NCBI GenBank assembly: GCA_016198915.1
Contig: JACQHS010000080.1
Location: 1-7,212, forward strand
Source: Candidatus Omnitrophota bacterium
GTDB lineage: Bacteria > Omnitrophota > Gorgyraeia > Aquiviventales > Aquiviventaceae
DNA length: 7,212 nt
Direction: 5' to 3'
Shown here: positions 1 through 5,760 of the stretch, piece by piece
Layout of the letters: every line of letters starts with the position of its first letter
How positions within the stretch are numbered: the first letter of the stretch is position 1
The notes under the pieces: generated by a model
Told to the model about the DNA's origin: nothing
The model's database searches: none
Seen by the model: the letters and a program-made list of their open reading frames with translations, nothing else
Made by a program: the position numbers and the translations under genes

Positions 1-102
1 CGCCAATGGACCGGTCCTGCTACAACTGGGACACTTCTATTTTCCTTACGGAAACCAATAGGAAAATAGAAATGTCCCCGGGGTGGCTCAGTCTGAGAAC
101 GA
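1..102. other. Left-end intergenic stretch, no supported gene
   Basis: No gene is supported here. The stretch contains the palindrome at 28-78. Short open frames run through it, including one of 35 codons from ATG at 6 to TGA at 113, but none resembles a known protein. In particular none matches the end of the transketolase N-terminal subunit expected upstream. There is no good Shine-Dalgarno just before the ATG at 103; the nearest purine-rich run, at 80-86, is too far away. No convincing -35/-10 pair was seen. Confidence 0.5.
28..78. repeat. Near-perfect palindromic element (19-bp inverted repeat)
   Basis: The arms at 28-46 and 60-78 are reverse complements over 19 positions with a single mismatch (C34 against A72), separated by a 13-base loop (47-59). 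Each arm has a GGGACA/TGTCCC outer end and an A/T-rich inner part, unlike the GC-rich surroundings. The element lies just upstream of the transketolase gene. No run of T follows the second arm, so it is a poor match to an intrinsic terminator on the + strand. It resembles short palindromic dispersed elements (REP or MITE type), but no second copy is present in this window, so that identity is inferred. Confidence 0.8.
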
Positions 103-1140
103 ATGATGCCTGACAAACCGACGAGAGATGGGTTTGGCGAAGGGTTATTGGAGTTGGGCAGGACGCATCCGAACGTCGTCGCGCTCTCCGGGGACCTGGA
201 GGATTCCTGCCGCGCGATCTGGTTTAAGAAGCAGTACCCGGACCGCTTTTTCTCCGTCGGGATCGCCGAACAGGATATGATCGGCACCGCTGCGGGATTG
301 GCGCTGGCGGGCAAGATCCCCTTTGCCTGCTCCTTCTCGCAGTTTGTGACGGGCAAGACGCTCGAGCAGCTGCGCCTGGCGGTCTGCTACCAGAATCTCA
401 ACGTTAAGATCGCCGGCTCGCACGGCGGGCTCTCGGTGGGGGCCGACGGGGCGACGGCGGAGGCGCTCGAGGAGTTCTCCCACATGCGCTCGCTGCCGAA
501 CATGACGGTGATCGTTCCCTGCGACGCGGTCGAGGCCAAGAAAGCGACGCTCGCCTGTGTCGCGTATCCGGGCCCGGTGTTCCTCCGGCTGGGCCGAAAT
601 CCGGTCCCCGTCATCACGAAGGAATCGGAGCCTTACCAGATCGGACGGGCCCACGTCCTGCGCAGCGGCGATGACCTGACGATCATGGCCTGCGGGGTCA
701 TGGTCACGCACGCGCTGCAGGCCGCGGATGCGCTGGCCAGGGAAGACGTCAGCGCACGCGTCATCAACCTCCACACGATCAAACCGATTGACCGCGCCGC
801 CCTCGTGGCGGCCGCGAGAGAGACCGGCGCCATCGTGACCGCCGAAGAGCACACGGTGATCGGCGGTCTGGGGAGCGCTGTTGCTGAAGTGCTCGTCCAG
901 GTTCACCCGGTGCCGATGCGGTTTGTCGGTGTTGCGGATCGGTTTGGCACCTCCGGCGACCCCGTCGACCTGCTCAAGGCCTTCCACCTCATGCCGGAGG
1001 ACATTGTCAAGGCTGCGAAAGACGTGCTGCGCCTGAAGCAAGCAGATGATCCATCGCCGCGCGCCGGCCAAACTCAACCTCTATCTGCGCGTGCTCGGCC
1101 AGCGGCCGGACGGCTACCACGAGATCGAAACGCTCTTTGA
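103..1140 (+). CDS. Transketolase, C-terminal subunit (split transketolase)
   Basis: Transketolase moves two-carbon ketol units between sugar phosphates in the pentose phosphate pathway using thiamine diphosphate. This 345-residue protein corresponds only to the second half of a full-length enzyme (pyrimidine-binding and C-terminal domains). The cofactor-diphosphate-binding half should be a separate gene upstream, outside the window. Residues 51-67 (SVGIAEQDMIGTAAGLA) carry the conserved catalytic Glu, E56, which contacts the aminopyrimidine ring. NLNVKIAGSHGGLSVGADG (98-116) is the next conserved block. The C-terminal domain starts near residue 190 and ends at about EDIVKAAKDVLRLK. Two oddities are visible. 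The His normally following the DG(A/P)(S/T) motif is Ala119. The frame also continues about 33 residues past the expected end, overlapping ispE by 95 bp, and that tail looks like out-of-frame ispE sequence. ATG 103 and ATG 106 are both possible starts. Dxs is a relative but is a single long protein, so split transketolase is preferred. Confidence 0.92.
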   Translation: MMPDKPTRDGFGEGLLELGRTHPNVVALSGDLEDSCRAIWFKKQYPDRFFSVGIAEQDMIGTAAGLALAGKIPFACSFSQFVTGKTLEQLRLAVCYQNLNVKIAGSHGGLSVGADGATAEALEEFSHMRSLPNMTVIVPCDAVEAKKATLACVAYPGPVFLRLGRNPVPVITKESEPYQIGRAHVLRSGDDLTIMACGVMVTHALQAADALAREDVSARVINLHTIKPIDRAALVAAARETGAIVTAEEHTVIGGLGSAVAEVLVQVHPVPMRFVGVADRFGTSGDPVDLLKAFHLMPEDIVKAAKDVLRLKQADDPSPRAGQTQPLSARARPAAGRLPRDRNAL

Positions 1141-1933
1141 GCGCATCGATCTCGCCGATGAACTCACGTTTACCGCCGCCCGGACGCTCTCGCTGACGTG
1201 TTCCGACTCCTCGCTCTCCTGCGGCGAGGACAACCTCGTCATCCGCGCCGCGCGCGCCCTTCAGCAGGCGGCCGGGACGGCCGCAGGGGCCCGCATCCAG
1301 TTGACCAAGCGCATCCCCATTGCGGCGGGGCTCGGCGGCGGCTCCTCCGATGCGGCGGCCGCCCTGTCCGGCCTCAACGACCTCTGGCAGCTTGGACTGG
1401 CGCGCGCGCGGCTGATCGAGCTGGCGGCACGCCTCGGCTCGGACGCCCCCTTTTTTCTCCAGGACGCTCCGTTTGCGATAGGGCGGGGACGGGGAGAGCG
1501 GTGCGATCCGGTCGAATCGGCCGCATCGTTGGCGCACGTGCTCGTCGTCCCGAAAGCGCGTCTGGCGACGAAAGACGTGTACGACAACGCACAATTCAGC
1601 TTGACAGCCCCGACGCCCTCGCTTACCATGATCGTGCACGCCTTGAGCAACGGCTCGCTCGGCGAGCTCGCTACGGGGTTGTGGAACGACCTTCAACCTG
1701 AAGCGATCCGGCGTTGTCCATCCATTACGGTACTCGTGGCACAACTGCGCGACCGAGGATGCCTGGGGGTCAGCCTGTCCGGCAGCGGTCCCGCGGTCTT
1801 TGGGCTCTGCCGCGATCTGTCCCACGCGCAGGACGTCGCCGCAGGTTTGCGCCGCGACCGTTCGTTCCCGTGGCGCAGTGAAATCATCCAGACCGACCAG
1901 CCATCGCTGATCAGCAGCCCGTCAGTCCGCTAG
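1046..1933 (+). CDS. ispE: 4-diphosphocytidyl-2-C-methyl-D-erythritol kinase
   Basis: IspE phosphorylates the 2-hydroxyl of 4-diphosphocytidyl-methylerythritol with ATP, the fourth step of the MEP pathway to isopentenyl diphosphate. The 295-residue protein has the GHMP-kinase layout. APAKLNLYLRVLGQRPDGYHEI (residues 6-27) is the N-terminal motif with the catalytic Lys9. PIAAGLGGGSSDAAAAL (91-107) is the glycine-rich ATP-binding loop. LGSDAPFFL (130-138) contains the catalytic Asp133, and SLSGSGPAVFG (243-253) is the third GHMP motif. All key residues are present and the length is normal. The ATG at 1046 gives the family's usual N-terminus. It lies inside the 3' end of the transketolase frame with no strong Shine-Dalgarno, so translation is probably coupled to the upstream gene. 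The TAG stop is followed closely by spoVG. Confidence 0.97.
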   Translation: MIHRRAPAKLNLYLRVLGQRPDGYHEIETLFERIDLADELTFTAARTLSLTCSDSSLSCGEDNLVIRAARALQQAAGTAAGARIQLTKRIPIAAGLGGGSSDAAAALSGLNDLWQLGLARARLIELAARLGSDAPFFLQDAPFAIGRGRGERCDPVESAASLAHVLVVPKARLATKDVYDNAQFSLTAPTPSLTMIVHALSNGSLGELATGLWNDLQPEAIRRCPSITVLVAQLRDRGCLGVSLSGSGPAVFGLCRDLSHAQDVAAGLRRDRSFPWRSEIIQTDQPSLISSPSVR

Positions 1934-1948
1934 GATGTGGGGGCGTGG

Positions 1949-2377
1949 ATGGAGATCACCGAAGTGCGGGTGGCGCTGCGGCAGAGCCTCGGGCGCTCAG
2001 GGACAGGGGAGCACCGGTTGCGGGCGTACGCGACGGTGACATTCGATCACTGCTTCGTCGTACGCAACATCAAGATCATCGACGGCACCCACGGACTGTT
2101 TGTCGCCATGCCCTCGCGCAAGCCCAAGGCGGCCTGCGCGCGGTGCGCGTTCAAGAACGATGCCGGCGGGCGGTTTTGCACGCAATGCGGTACTGCGATG
2201 CCGCAGGTCGGCCGGCCCGAGGGGCCTGGGGCGGAGGTGGCCGAAGGCCATCGGGACATCGCGCATCCGATCACCGCGGACTTCCGGCAGGTCCTTCAGC
2301 AGAAGATTCTCGAGGCGTACGAGGCGGAACGAGCTAAGGAGCGCCTCGCCTCCAGCGCGGTCGACGACACGGCGTGA
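1949..2377 (+). CDS. spoVG: SpoVG-family regulator with inserted zinc ribbon
   Basis: SpoVG proteins are small DNA/RNA-binding regulators first known from Bacillus sporulation and septation but widespread in non-sporulating bacteria. The 142-residue product has the two halves of the family: residues 1-57 (MEITEVRVAL, LRAYATVTFDHCFVVRNIKIIDG, GLFVAMPSRK) and residues 101-125 (HRDIAHPITADFRQVLQQKILEAYE, written here as two adjoining blocks around ITADF). Bacillus SpoVG is 97 residues with only a short loop between MPSKR and FRDIAHPI. Here about 43 residues separate them, with Cys63, Cys66, Cys77 and Cys80 in a CxxC-x10-CxxC zinc-ribbon pattern followed by a Gly/Pro/Glu linker. The frame is intact on both sides, so this is an in-frame domain insertion. 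ATG 1949 gives the standard N-terminus. A GTG at 1937 is in frame but only a base or so from AGGA (1932-1935), so it is unlikely. The position between ispE and glmU matches the Bacillus-type cluster. What it regulates is unknown. Confidence 0.93.
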   Translation: MEITEVRVALRQSLGRSGTGEHRLRAYATVTFDHCFVVRNIKIIDGTHGLFVAMPSRKPKAACARCAFKNDAGGRFCTQCGTAMPQVGRPEGPGAEVAEGHRDIAHPITADFRQVLQQKILEAYEAERAKERLASSAVDDTA

Positions 2378-2388
2378 ATGCGAACCGA

Positions 2389-2406
2389 AGACGCTCGAAG
2401 GCGTCT
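2389..2406 (+). other. Small hairpin between spoVG and tRNA-Gln
   Basis: AGACGC (2389-2394) and GCGTCT (2401-2406) are exact reverse complements around a six-base loop, and the first loop pair can add a wobble. It starts 12 bases after the spoVG stop and ends 11 bases before the tRNA. No T-run follows, so it is not a standard terminator. It may mark the processing or leader region of the tRNA, which is inference. Confidence 0.4.
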
Positions 2407-2417
2407 GTGCGTTGCGA

Positions 2418-2488
2418 TGGGGAGTAGTGTAACGGTAGCACAAGAGCCTTTGAAGCTCTACGTCCAGGTTCGAGTCCTGGCTCCCCAG
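2418..2488 (+). tRNA. tRNA-Gln (anticodon UUG)
   Basis: A complete 71-base cloverleaf can be drawn. The 7-bp acceptor stem is TGGGGAG (2418-2424) with CTCCCCA (2481-2487), starting with U1-A72 as is typical of bacterial tRNA-Gln. The D arm is a 3-bp GTG/CAC stem with loop TAACGGTAG. The anticodon stem AGAGC/GCTCT (2443-2447, 2455-2459) encloses loop CTTTGAA with anticodon TTG at 2450-2452, reading CAA. The variable loop is ACGT. The T arm is CCAGG/CCTGG with loop TTCGAGT. The discriminator is G2488. CCA is not encoded, so it must be added by the CCA-adding enzyme. The gene sits between spoVG and glmU on the same strand and is probably part of the same transcript or has its own unseen promoter. 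Confidence 0.97.
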
Positions 2489-2500
2489 GTTTTTGGGGAG
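2481..2500 (+). other. Possible alternative hairpin at the tRNA 3' end
   Basis: The 3' acceptor strand of the tRNA, CTCCCCA (2481-2487), is also the exact reverse complement of TGGGGAG at 2494-2500, with a six-base GGTTTT loop between. TGGGGAG is identical to the first seven bases of the tRNA, so this trailer hairpin and the acceptor stem are mutually exclusive. No T-run follows 2500, so termination is not supported. Its function, if any, is unknown. Confidence 0.5.
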
Positions 2501-2538
2501 ATGCCAGGACGCCAACACGGAGACAGGGACAACCACTC

Positions 2539-3999
2539 ATGAGATCATTGGACGCGATCATCTTAGCGGCTGGGGAAGGCACGCGGATGAAGTCGGACCT
2601 GCCCAAGGTGCTCCACACCATCTGCGGGCGGCCGATGATCGCCTACGCCATGGATTTGGCTGCCTCGGCGGGGGCGAAGCAGCCCGTCGTTGTCCTCGGC
2701 CATAACGCCGAAGCGGTCAAACCAAAGCTACCGAAAGAAGTCAAAGTGGTCCTGCAGACGAAACAGCTTGGCACCGGTGATGCGGTCCTGGCCGCCAAGC
2801 GGTCGCTGACGAGCGGCTCGGGGGACATCCTCATTCTGTATGCCGATACACCCTTGCTGCGGCGCACGACGGTCCAGCGCTTGATCGAAGCCCATTTCAA
2901 GGCCGGGGCGACCTGCACCCTGTTAACGGCCCATTTGGCGGATCCCAGCGGGTACGGGCGGATTCTCCGCAACGAGCTGGGTATCGTCTCCGGCATCGTG
3001 GAAGAAGCCGAGGCCAACGCCGCCCAGCGCGCCATCCGGGAAGTCAACGTCGGGCCGCTCGTGTGCAAAACGGCGGCGCTGATGGAGGCGCTGGCGGCGG
3101 TGAAGCCCAGCGCGGCGAAGAAGGAGCTCTACCTGACGGACATCGTGGGGCACCTGGCGCGCCAGGAGGGGGTGAAGATTCAGGTCTCGCGCGTTGAAGA
3201 GGTGGCCGAGGCGCTCGGCGTCAATTCGCGCGCCGATTTGGCGCGGGCGATCGGCGTCATCCGCCAGCGGATCGTTGACGCCCATCTGCACAACGGCGTC
3301 ACCATCGAAGACACGCAGACGGCGTTCATCGACCACGGGGTCTCCATCGGCGCCGACACGATCGTCCGCCCGTACACCGTGATCGAGACCGGCGTGTCCA
3401 TCGGCAAGCGGTGTACCATCGGGCCCTTCGCGCGGCTGCGCAGCGGCGTGTCCATCGCCGATGACGCGCGGGTGGGCAATTTCGTCGAGCTGGTCCGCTC
3501 CAAGATCGGGCCGAAAGTGCGCATCAACCACATGACGTACCTGGGAGACGCGACGGTGGAGGAAGCGGCGAACATCGGCGCCGGGACGATCACCGCGAAT
3601 TACGACGGGAAAGAGAAACATCCGACCCAGATCGGCAAGGGTGCGTTCATCGGCTCCGACACGGTGCTCATCGCCCCGGTCAAAGTGGGGGCGGCCGCGG
3701 TGACCGGAGCCGGCAGCGTCGTGCCCAAAGGACACGATGTGCCGGCCAAGGGTGTTGTGGTCGGCGTGCCGGCGAGAGCCTTGGAGGAGCACCCCGTCGA
3801 TGGACGCGCCGCCCCTTCCGTCGAACGGCCGGCACCGGCGCTCAAAAAGAAGCGTCTCGTCCAGAAAGCCAAAAAGAAAAAGGCTGTGAAGAAGGTGAAG
3901 CGGCCGAAGGCTCGGCCGAGTCGTCGTCAGAAGCCTCGGCGACGGGCGGTGGCTGTTCGGCGGCGGCCGCGGCGCCTCCTCCGGAAAGCGAGGCGATAA
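2539..3999 (+). CDS. glmU: Bifunctional GlcNAc-1-P uridyltransferase / GlcN-1-P acetyltransferase with basic tail
   Basis: GlmU acetylates glucosamine-1-phosphate and then joins it to UTP, giving UDP-GlcNAc for peptidoglycan and lipid A in the cytoplasm. The N-terminal nucleotidyltransferase domain (about 1-230) shows LAAGEGTRMKSDLPKVLH (residues 9-26, with R16 and K23), QLGTGDAV (76-83), the metal-binding Asp103 in YADTPLL, then GYGRI, EEAEAN, EVNVG and GVNSRADLA. The C-terminal left-handed beta-helix (about 245-415) has hexapeptide repeats and NHMTYLGDA with the catalytic His331, then NIGAGTITANYDG. A Pro/Ala-rich linker leads to residues 435-486, which contain 14 Lys and 16 Arg and no acidic residue. 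That extension is absent from E. coli and Bacillus GlmU. The start ATG 2539 gives the expected N-terminus, with purine-rich GGAGACAGGG at 2519-2528 upstream. The TAA stop lies three bases before the prs start. The catalytic body is certain; the exact frame of the tail depends on sequence accuracy in low-complexity DNA. Confidence 0.96.
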   Translation: MRSLDAIILAAGEGTRMKSDLPKVLHTICGRPMIAYAMDLAASAGAKQPVVVLGHNAEAVKPKLPKEVKVVLQTKQLGTGDAVLAAKRSLTSGSGDILILYADTPLLRRTTVQRLIEAHFKAGATCTLLTAHLADPSGYGRILRNELGIVSGIVEEAEANAAQRAIREVNVGPLVCKTAALMEALAAVKPSAAKKELYLTDIVGHLARQEGVKIQVSRVEEVAEALGVNSRADLARAIGVIRQRIVDAHLHNGVTIEDTQTAFIDHGVSIGADTIVRPYTVIETGVSIGKRCTIGPFARLRSGVSIADDARVGNFVELVRSKIGPKVRINHMTYLGDATVEEAANIGAGTITANYDGKEKHPTQIGKGAFIGSDTVLIAPVKVGAAAVTGAGSVVPKGHDVPAKGVVVGVPARALEEHPVDGRAAPSVERPAPALKKKRLVQKAKKKKAVKKVKRPKARPSRRQKPRRRAVAVRRRPRRLLRKARR

Positions 4000-4002
4000 C
4001 CC

Positions 4003-5010
4003 ATGGCCGTTGCGCGGATCGCCCCAGCCCCCCGACGACAGCGGGCGACGAAGGGTGAGCTGTCTTCGGAGCTGGCCATTGTGAGCGGCAACGCCAACCT
4101 GCCGCTGGCCAAAGAGATTTGCCAGGCGCTCAAGGTGCCGCTGACGGACTCGCTAGTGGGCCGCTTCAGCGAAGGCGAAATCCGCGTGAAGATCAATGAG
4201 AACGTCCGTGGGCTGGACGTCTTCGTCATCCAGCCGACCTGCCCCCCGACGAACGATCACCTCATGGAGCTGCTGGTGATGATCGACGCGCTGCGGCGCG
4301 CTTCCGCCCGGCGCATCACCGCGGTCATCCCGTATTACGGCTACGCCCGGCAGGACCGGAAGGACCAGCCGCGGGTGCCCATCACGGCCAAGCTGGTGGC
4401 GAACCTCATCACGACGGCGGGCACGGACCGGGTCCTCACGATGGATCTGCACGCGGGGCAGATCCAAGGATTTTTCGACATTCCGCTGGATCACCTGTAT
4501 GCCATCAACGTGTTTGAGGGCTACATCCGGAGCAAGCGGCTCAAGCAGCTGGTCGTCGTGTCGCCGGATGTGGGCGGCATCAAGACGGCGCGCGCCTACG
4601 CCAAGCGGTTGGGCGCGGGGCTGGCGGTGGTGGATAAGCGGCGCGACAGCCCGGAGGCCACCGCGGTCATGCACATCCTGGGGGAGGTGAAGGGCAAGAC
4701 GTGCCTGCTCGTCGATGACCTCATTGCGACCGGCAGCTCGCTGGTCGAAGCCGCCTCCGCGCTGAAACGGGAGGGGGCCACCGAGGTCTCCGCCTGCGTG
4801 ACGCACCCGCTGCTGTCCGGGTCCGCGCGTGAGCGCATTGCGCGCTCGGCCCTGAAAGAACTGATCGTGACGAACACCGTGCCGATCCCGCCCGCCAGCC
4901 GCCAGCCGAAGATTACGGTGTTGTCGGTGGCGTCCTTGCTGGGCGAGGCGATTCAGCGGATCCACTACGAGCGGTCCATCAGCTCGTTGTTCGACGGCGT
5001 GCCAGGTTGA
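4003..5010 (+). CDS. prs: Ribose-phosphate pyrophosphokinase (PRPP synthetase)
   Basis: Prs transfers pyrophosphate from ATP to ribose-5-phosphate, making PRPP for purine, pyrimidine, His, Trp and NAD synthesis. The protein is 335 residues, against about 317 in Bacillus. The excess is an N-terminal extension (MAVARIAPAPRRQRATKGELSS, basic) before the usual SGNANLPLAKEI. Visible motifs are GRFSEGEIRVKINENVRG, PYYGYARQDRKDQ (residues 110-122), DLHAGQIQGFFDIP with the metal-linked His150, the flexible-loop Lys212-Arg213 in VVDKRRD, and the PRPP loop DDLIATGSS (238-246). The last is usually DDIIDTAGT in Bacillus-type enzymes, so the third Asp is Ala242 here. No ATG lies nearer the conserved core, and a GAGG at 3989-3992 suits the start at 4003. 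It directly follows glmU and precedes rplY, the order known in Bacillus. Confidence 0.96.
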   Translation: MAVARIAPAPRRQRATKGELSSELAIVSGNANLPLAKEICQALKVPLTDSLVGRFSEGEIRVKINENVRGLDVFVIQPTCPPTNDHLMELLVMIDALRRASARRITAVIPYYGYARQDRKDQPRVPITAKLVANLITTAGTDRVLTMDLHAGQIQGFFDIPLDHLYAINVFEGYIRSKRLKQLVVVSPDVGGIKTARAYAKRLGAGLAVVDKRRDSPEATAVMHILGEVKGKTCLLVDDLIATGSSLVEAASALKREGATEVSACVTHPLLSGSARERIARSALKELIVTNTVPIPPASRQPKITVLSVASLLGEAIQRIHYERSISSLFDGVPG

Positions 5011-5020
5011 CGAGGAATCA

Positions 5021-5758
5021 ATGGCGAAAGCGAAGACGACGGTTCAGCAGGAATTGATCATTCAGCGGCGGACGACGACGGGCACACGGCCCGTCCGTCG
5101 GCTGCGGAAGGCAAGCTCGCTCATCCCCGGGATCGTCTACGGGCGGGCGATGGACCCGATGCCTGTCAGCGTGCCGCGGCAGGCGCTCGCGAACCTGCTG
5201 CACACGAAAGCCGGGGAACACGCGCTGGTGACCCTCAAACTGGAAGACGGCAAGCCGTGGGAGAAGCCGGCGCTGATTCATGACCTTCAGCACGACCCGG
5301 TCGATGGCCACGTGATCCACGTGGATTTCCACGCCATCGCCCTCACCGAGCAGATCCGGGTGAAGATTCCTGTGATCCTGAAGGGGGAGCCGGTCGGCGT
5401 CAAGCAGGAGGGCGGCGTGCTGGAGCAGTTCCTCCGCGAGCTGGAAGTTGAGTGTCTGCCGACGGAGATCCCTGAGGGCGTCGAGGTGGATGTCAGCGCC
5501 ATGACGATCGGCGCGACCGTCCATGTGCGCGACCTGCCCCCGCCGAAGAACGCCAAGGTGCTCAACGACCCATCCGGTGCTGTGGCCTCCGTGCAGCAGC
5601 CCAAGGTGGAGAAGCCGGAAGAGGAAGCCGCGGCCGTCACCGAACCGGAAGTCATCCGGGAAAAGAAGGAAGAAGGCGAGGAAGCCGCAGGAGAAGCCGG
5701 AGCGCCGGCCGAGGCCAAGAAGGAAGAGCCCAAGGCCGAAAAGAAAGAGAAATCTTGA
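5021..5758 (+). CDS. rplY: 50S ribosomal protein L25, CTC/TL5 long form
   Basis: bL25 binds 5S rRNA on the large ribosomal subunit. The long (CTC or TL5) form has a second beta domain and is linked to stress conditions in Bacillus. The 245-residue protein has the N-terminal 5S-binding domain (about 8-100: GTRPVRRLRKASSLIPGIVYG, then HDLQHDPVDGHVIHVDFHAI). The TL5/CTC domain follows (about 101-190: LTEQIRVKIPVILKGEPVGV, GGVLEQFLRELEVECLPTEIPE, VRDLPPPKNAKVL). A 51-residue charged tail begins at residue 195, with 17 Glu, 10 Lys and 1 Arg. Such Lys/Glu/Ala-rich tails are common in this family and are probably disordered. A GAGGA Shine-Dalgarno at 5012-5016 supports ATG 5021. The stop overlaps the possible TTG start of pth. 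(Motif strings are family landmarks, not the full domain.). Confidence 0.95.
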   Translation: MAKAKTTVQQELIIQRRTTTGTRPVRRLRKASSLIPGIVYGRAMDPMPVSVPRQALANLLHTKAGEHALVTLKLEDGKPWEKPALIHDLQHDPVDGHVIHVDFHAIALTEQIRVKIPVILKGEPVGVKQEGGVLEQFLRELEVECLPTEIPEGVEVDVSAMTIGATVHVRDLPPPKNAKVLNDPSGAVASVQQPKVEKPEEEAAAVTEPEVIREKKEEGEEAAGEAGAPAEAKKEEPKAEKKEKS

Positions 5759-5760
5759 CT

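Noticed and set aside
28..78. Intrinsic terminator for an upstream gene
   Set aside because: The stem is strong but no T-run follows on the + strand and the loop is long; a dispersed palindrome fits better.
6..113. 35-codon frame from ATG at 6 through the palindrome
   Set aside because: No known motif and no ribosome site visible; it is laid over the inverted repeat and ends inside the transketolase start, so it is likely chance.
145..1077. Long open frame of 310 codons on the - strand across transketolase
   Set aside because: It is antisense to a clear transketolase, has Arg/His/Asp-rich composition typical of shadow frames in GC-rich DNA, and shows no recognisable motif.
1937..1948. GTG at 1937 as the spoVG start
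   Set aside because: It would add four residues before the usual MEITEV start and has no properly spaced Shine-Dalgarno; ATG 1949 matches the family N-terminus.
2481..2500. Terminator directly after tRNA-Gln
   Set aside because: The hairpin uses the tRNA's own acceptor strand and lacks a trailing T-run; glmU follows closely on the same strand.
3905..4058. Alternative Ser/Ala/Glu-rich frame at the end of glmU as the true tail
   Set aside because: It would need a frameshift and would overlap the prs start by over 50 bases; the uninterrupted basic frame ending at TAA 3997-3999 is simpler, though read support would settle it.
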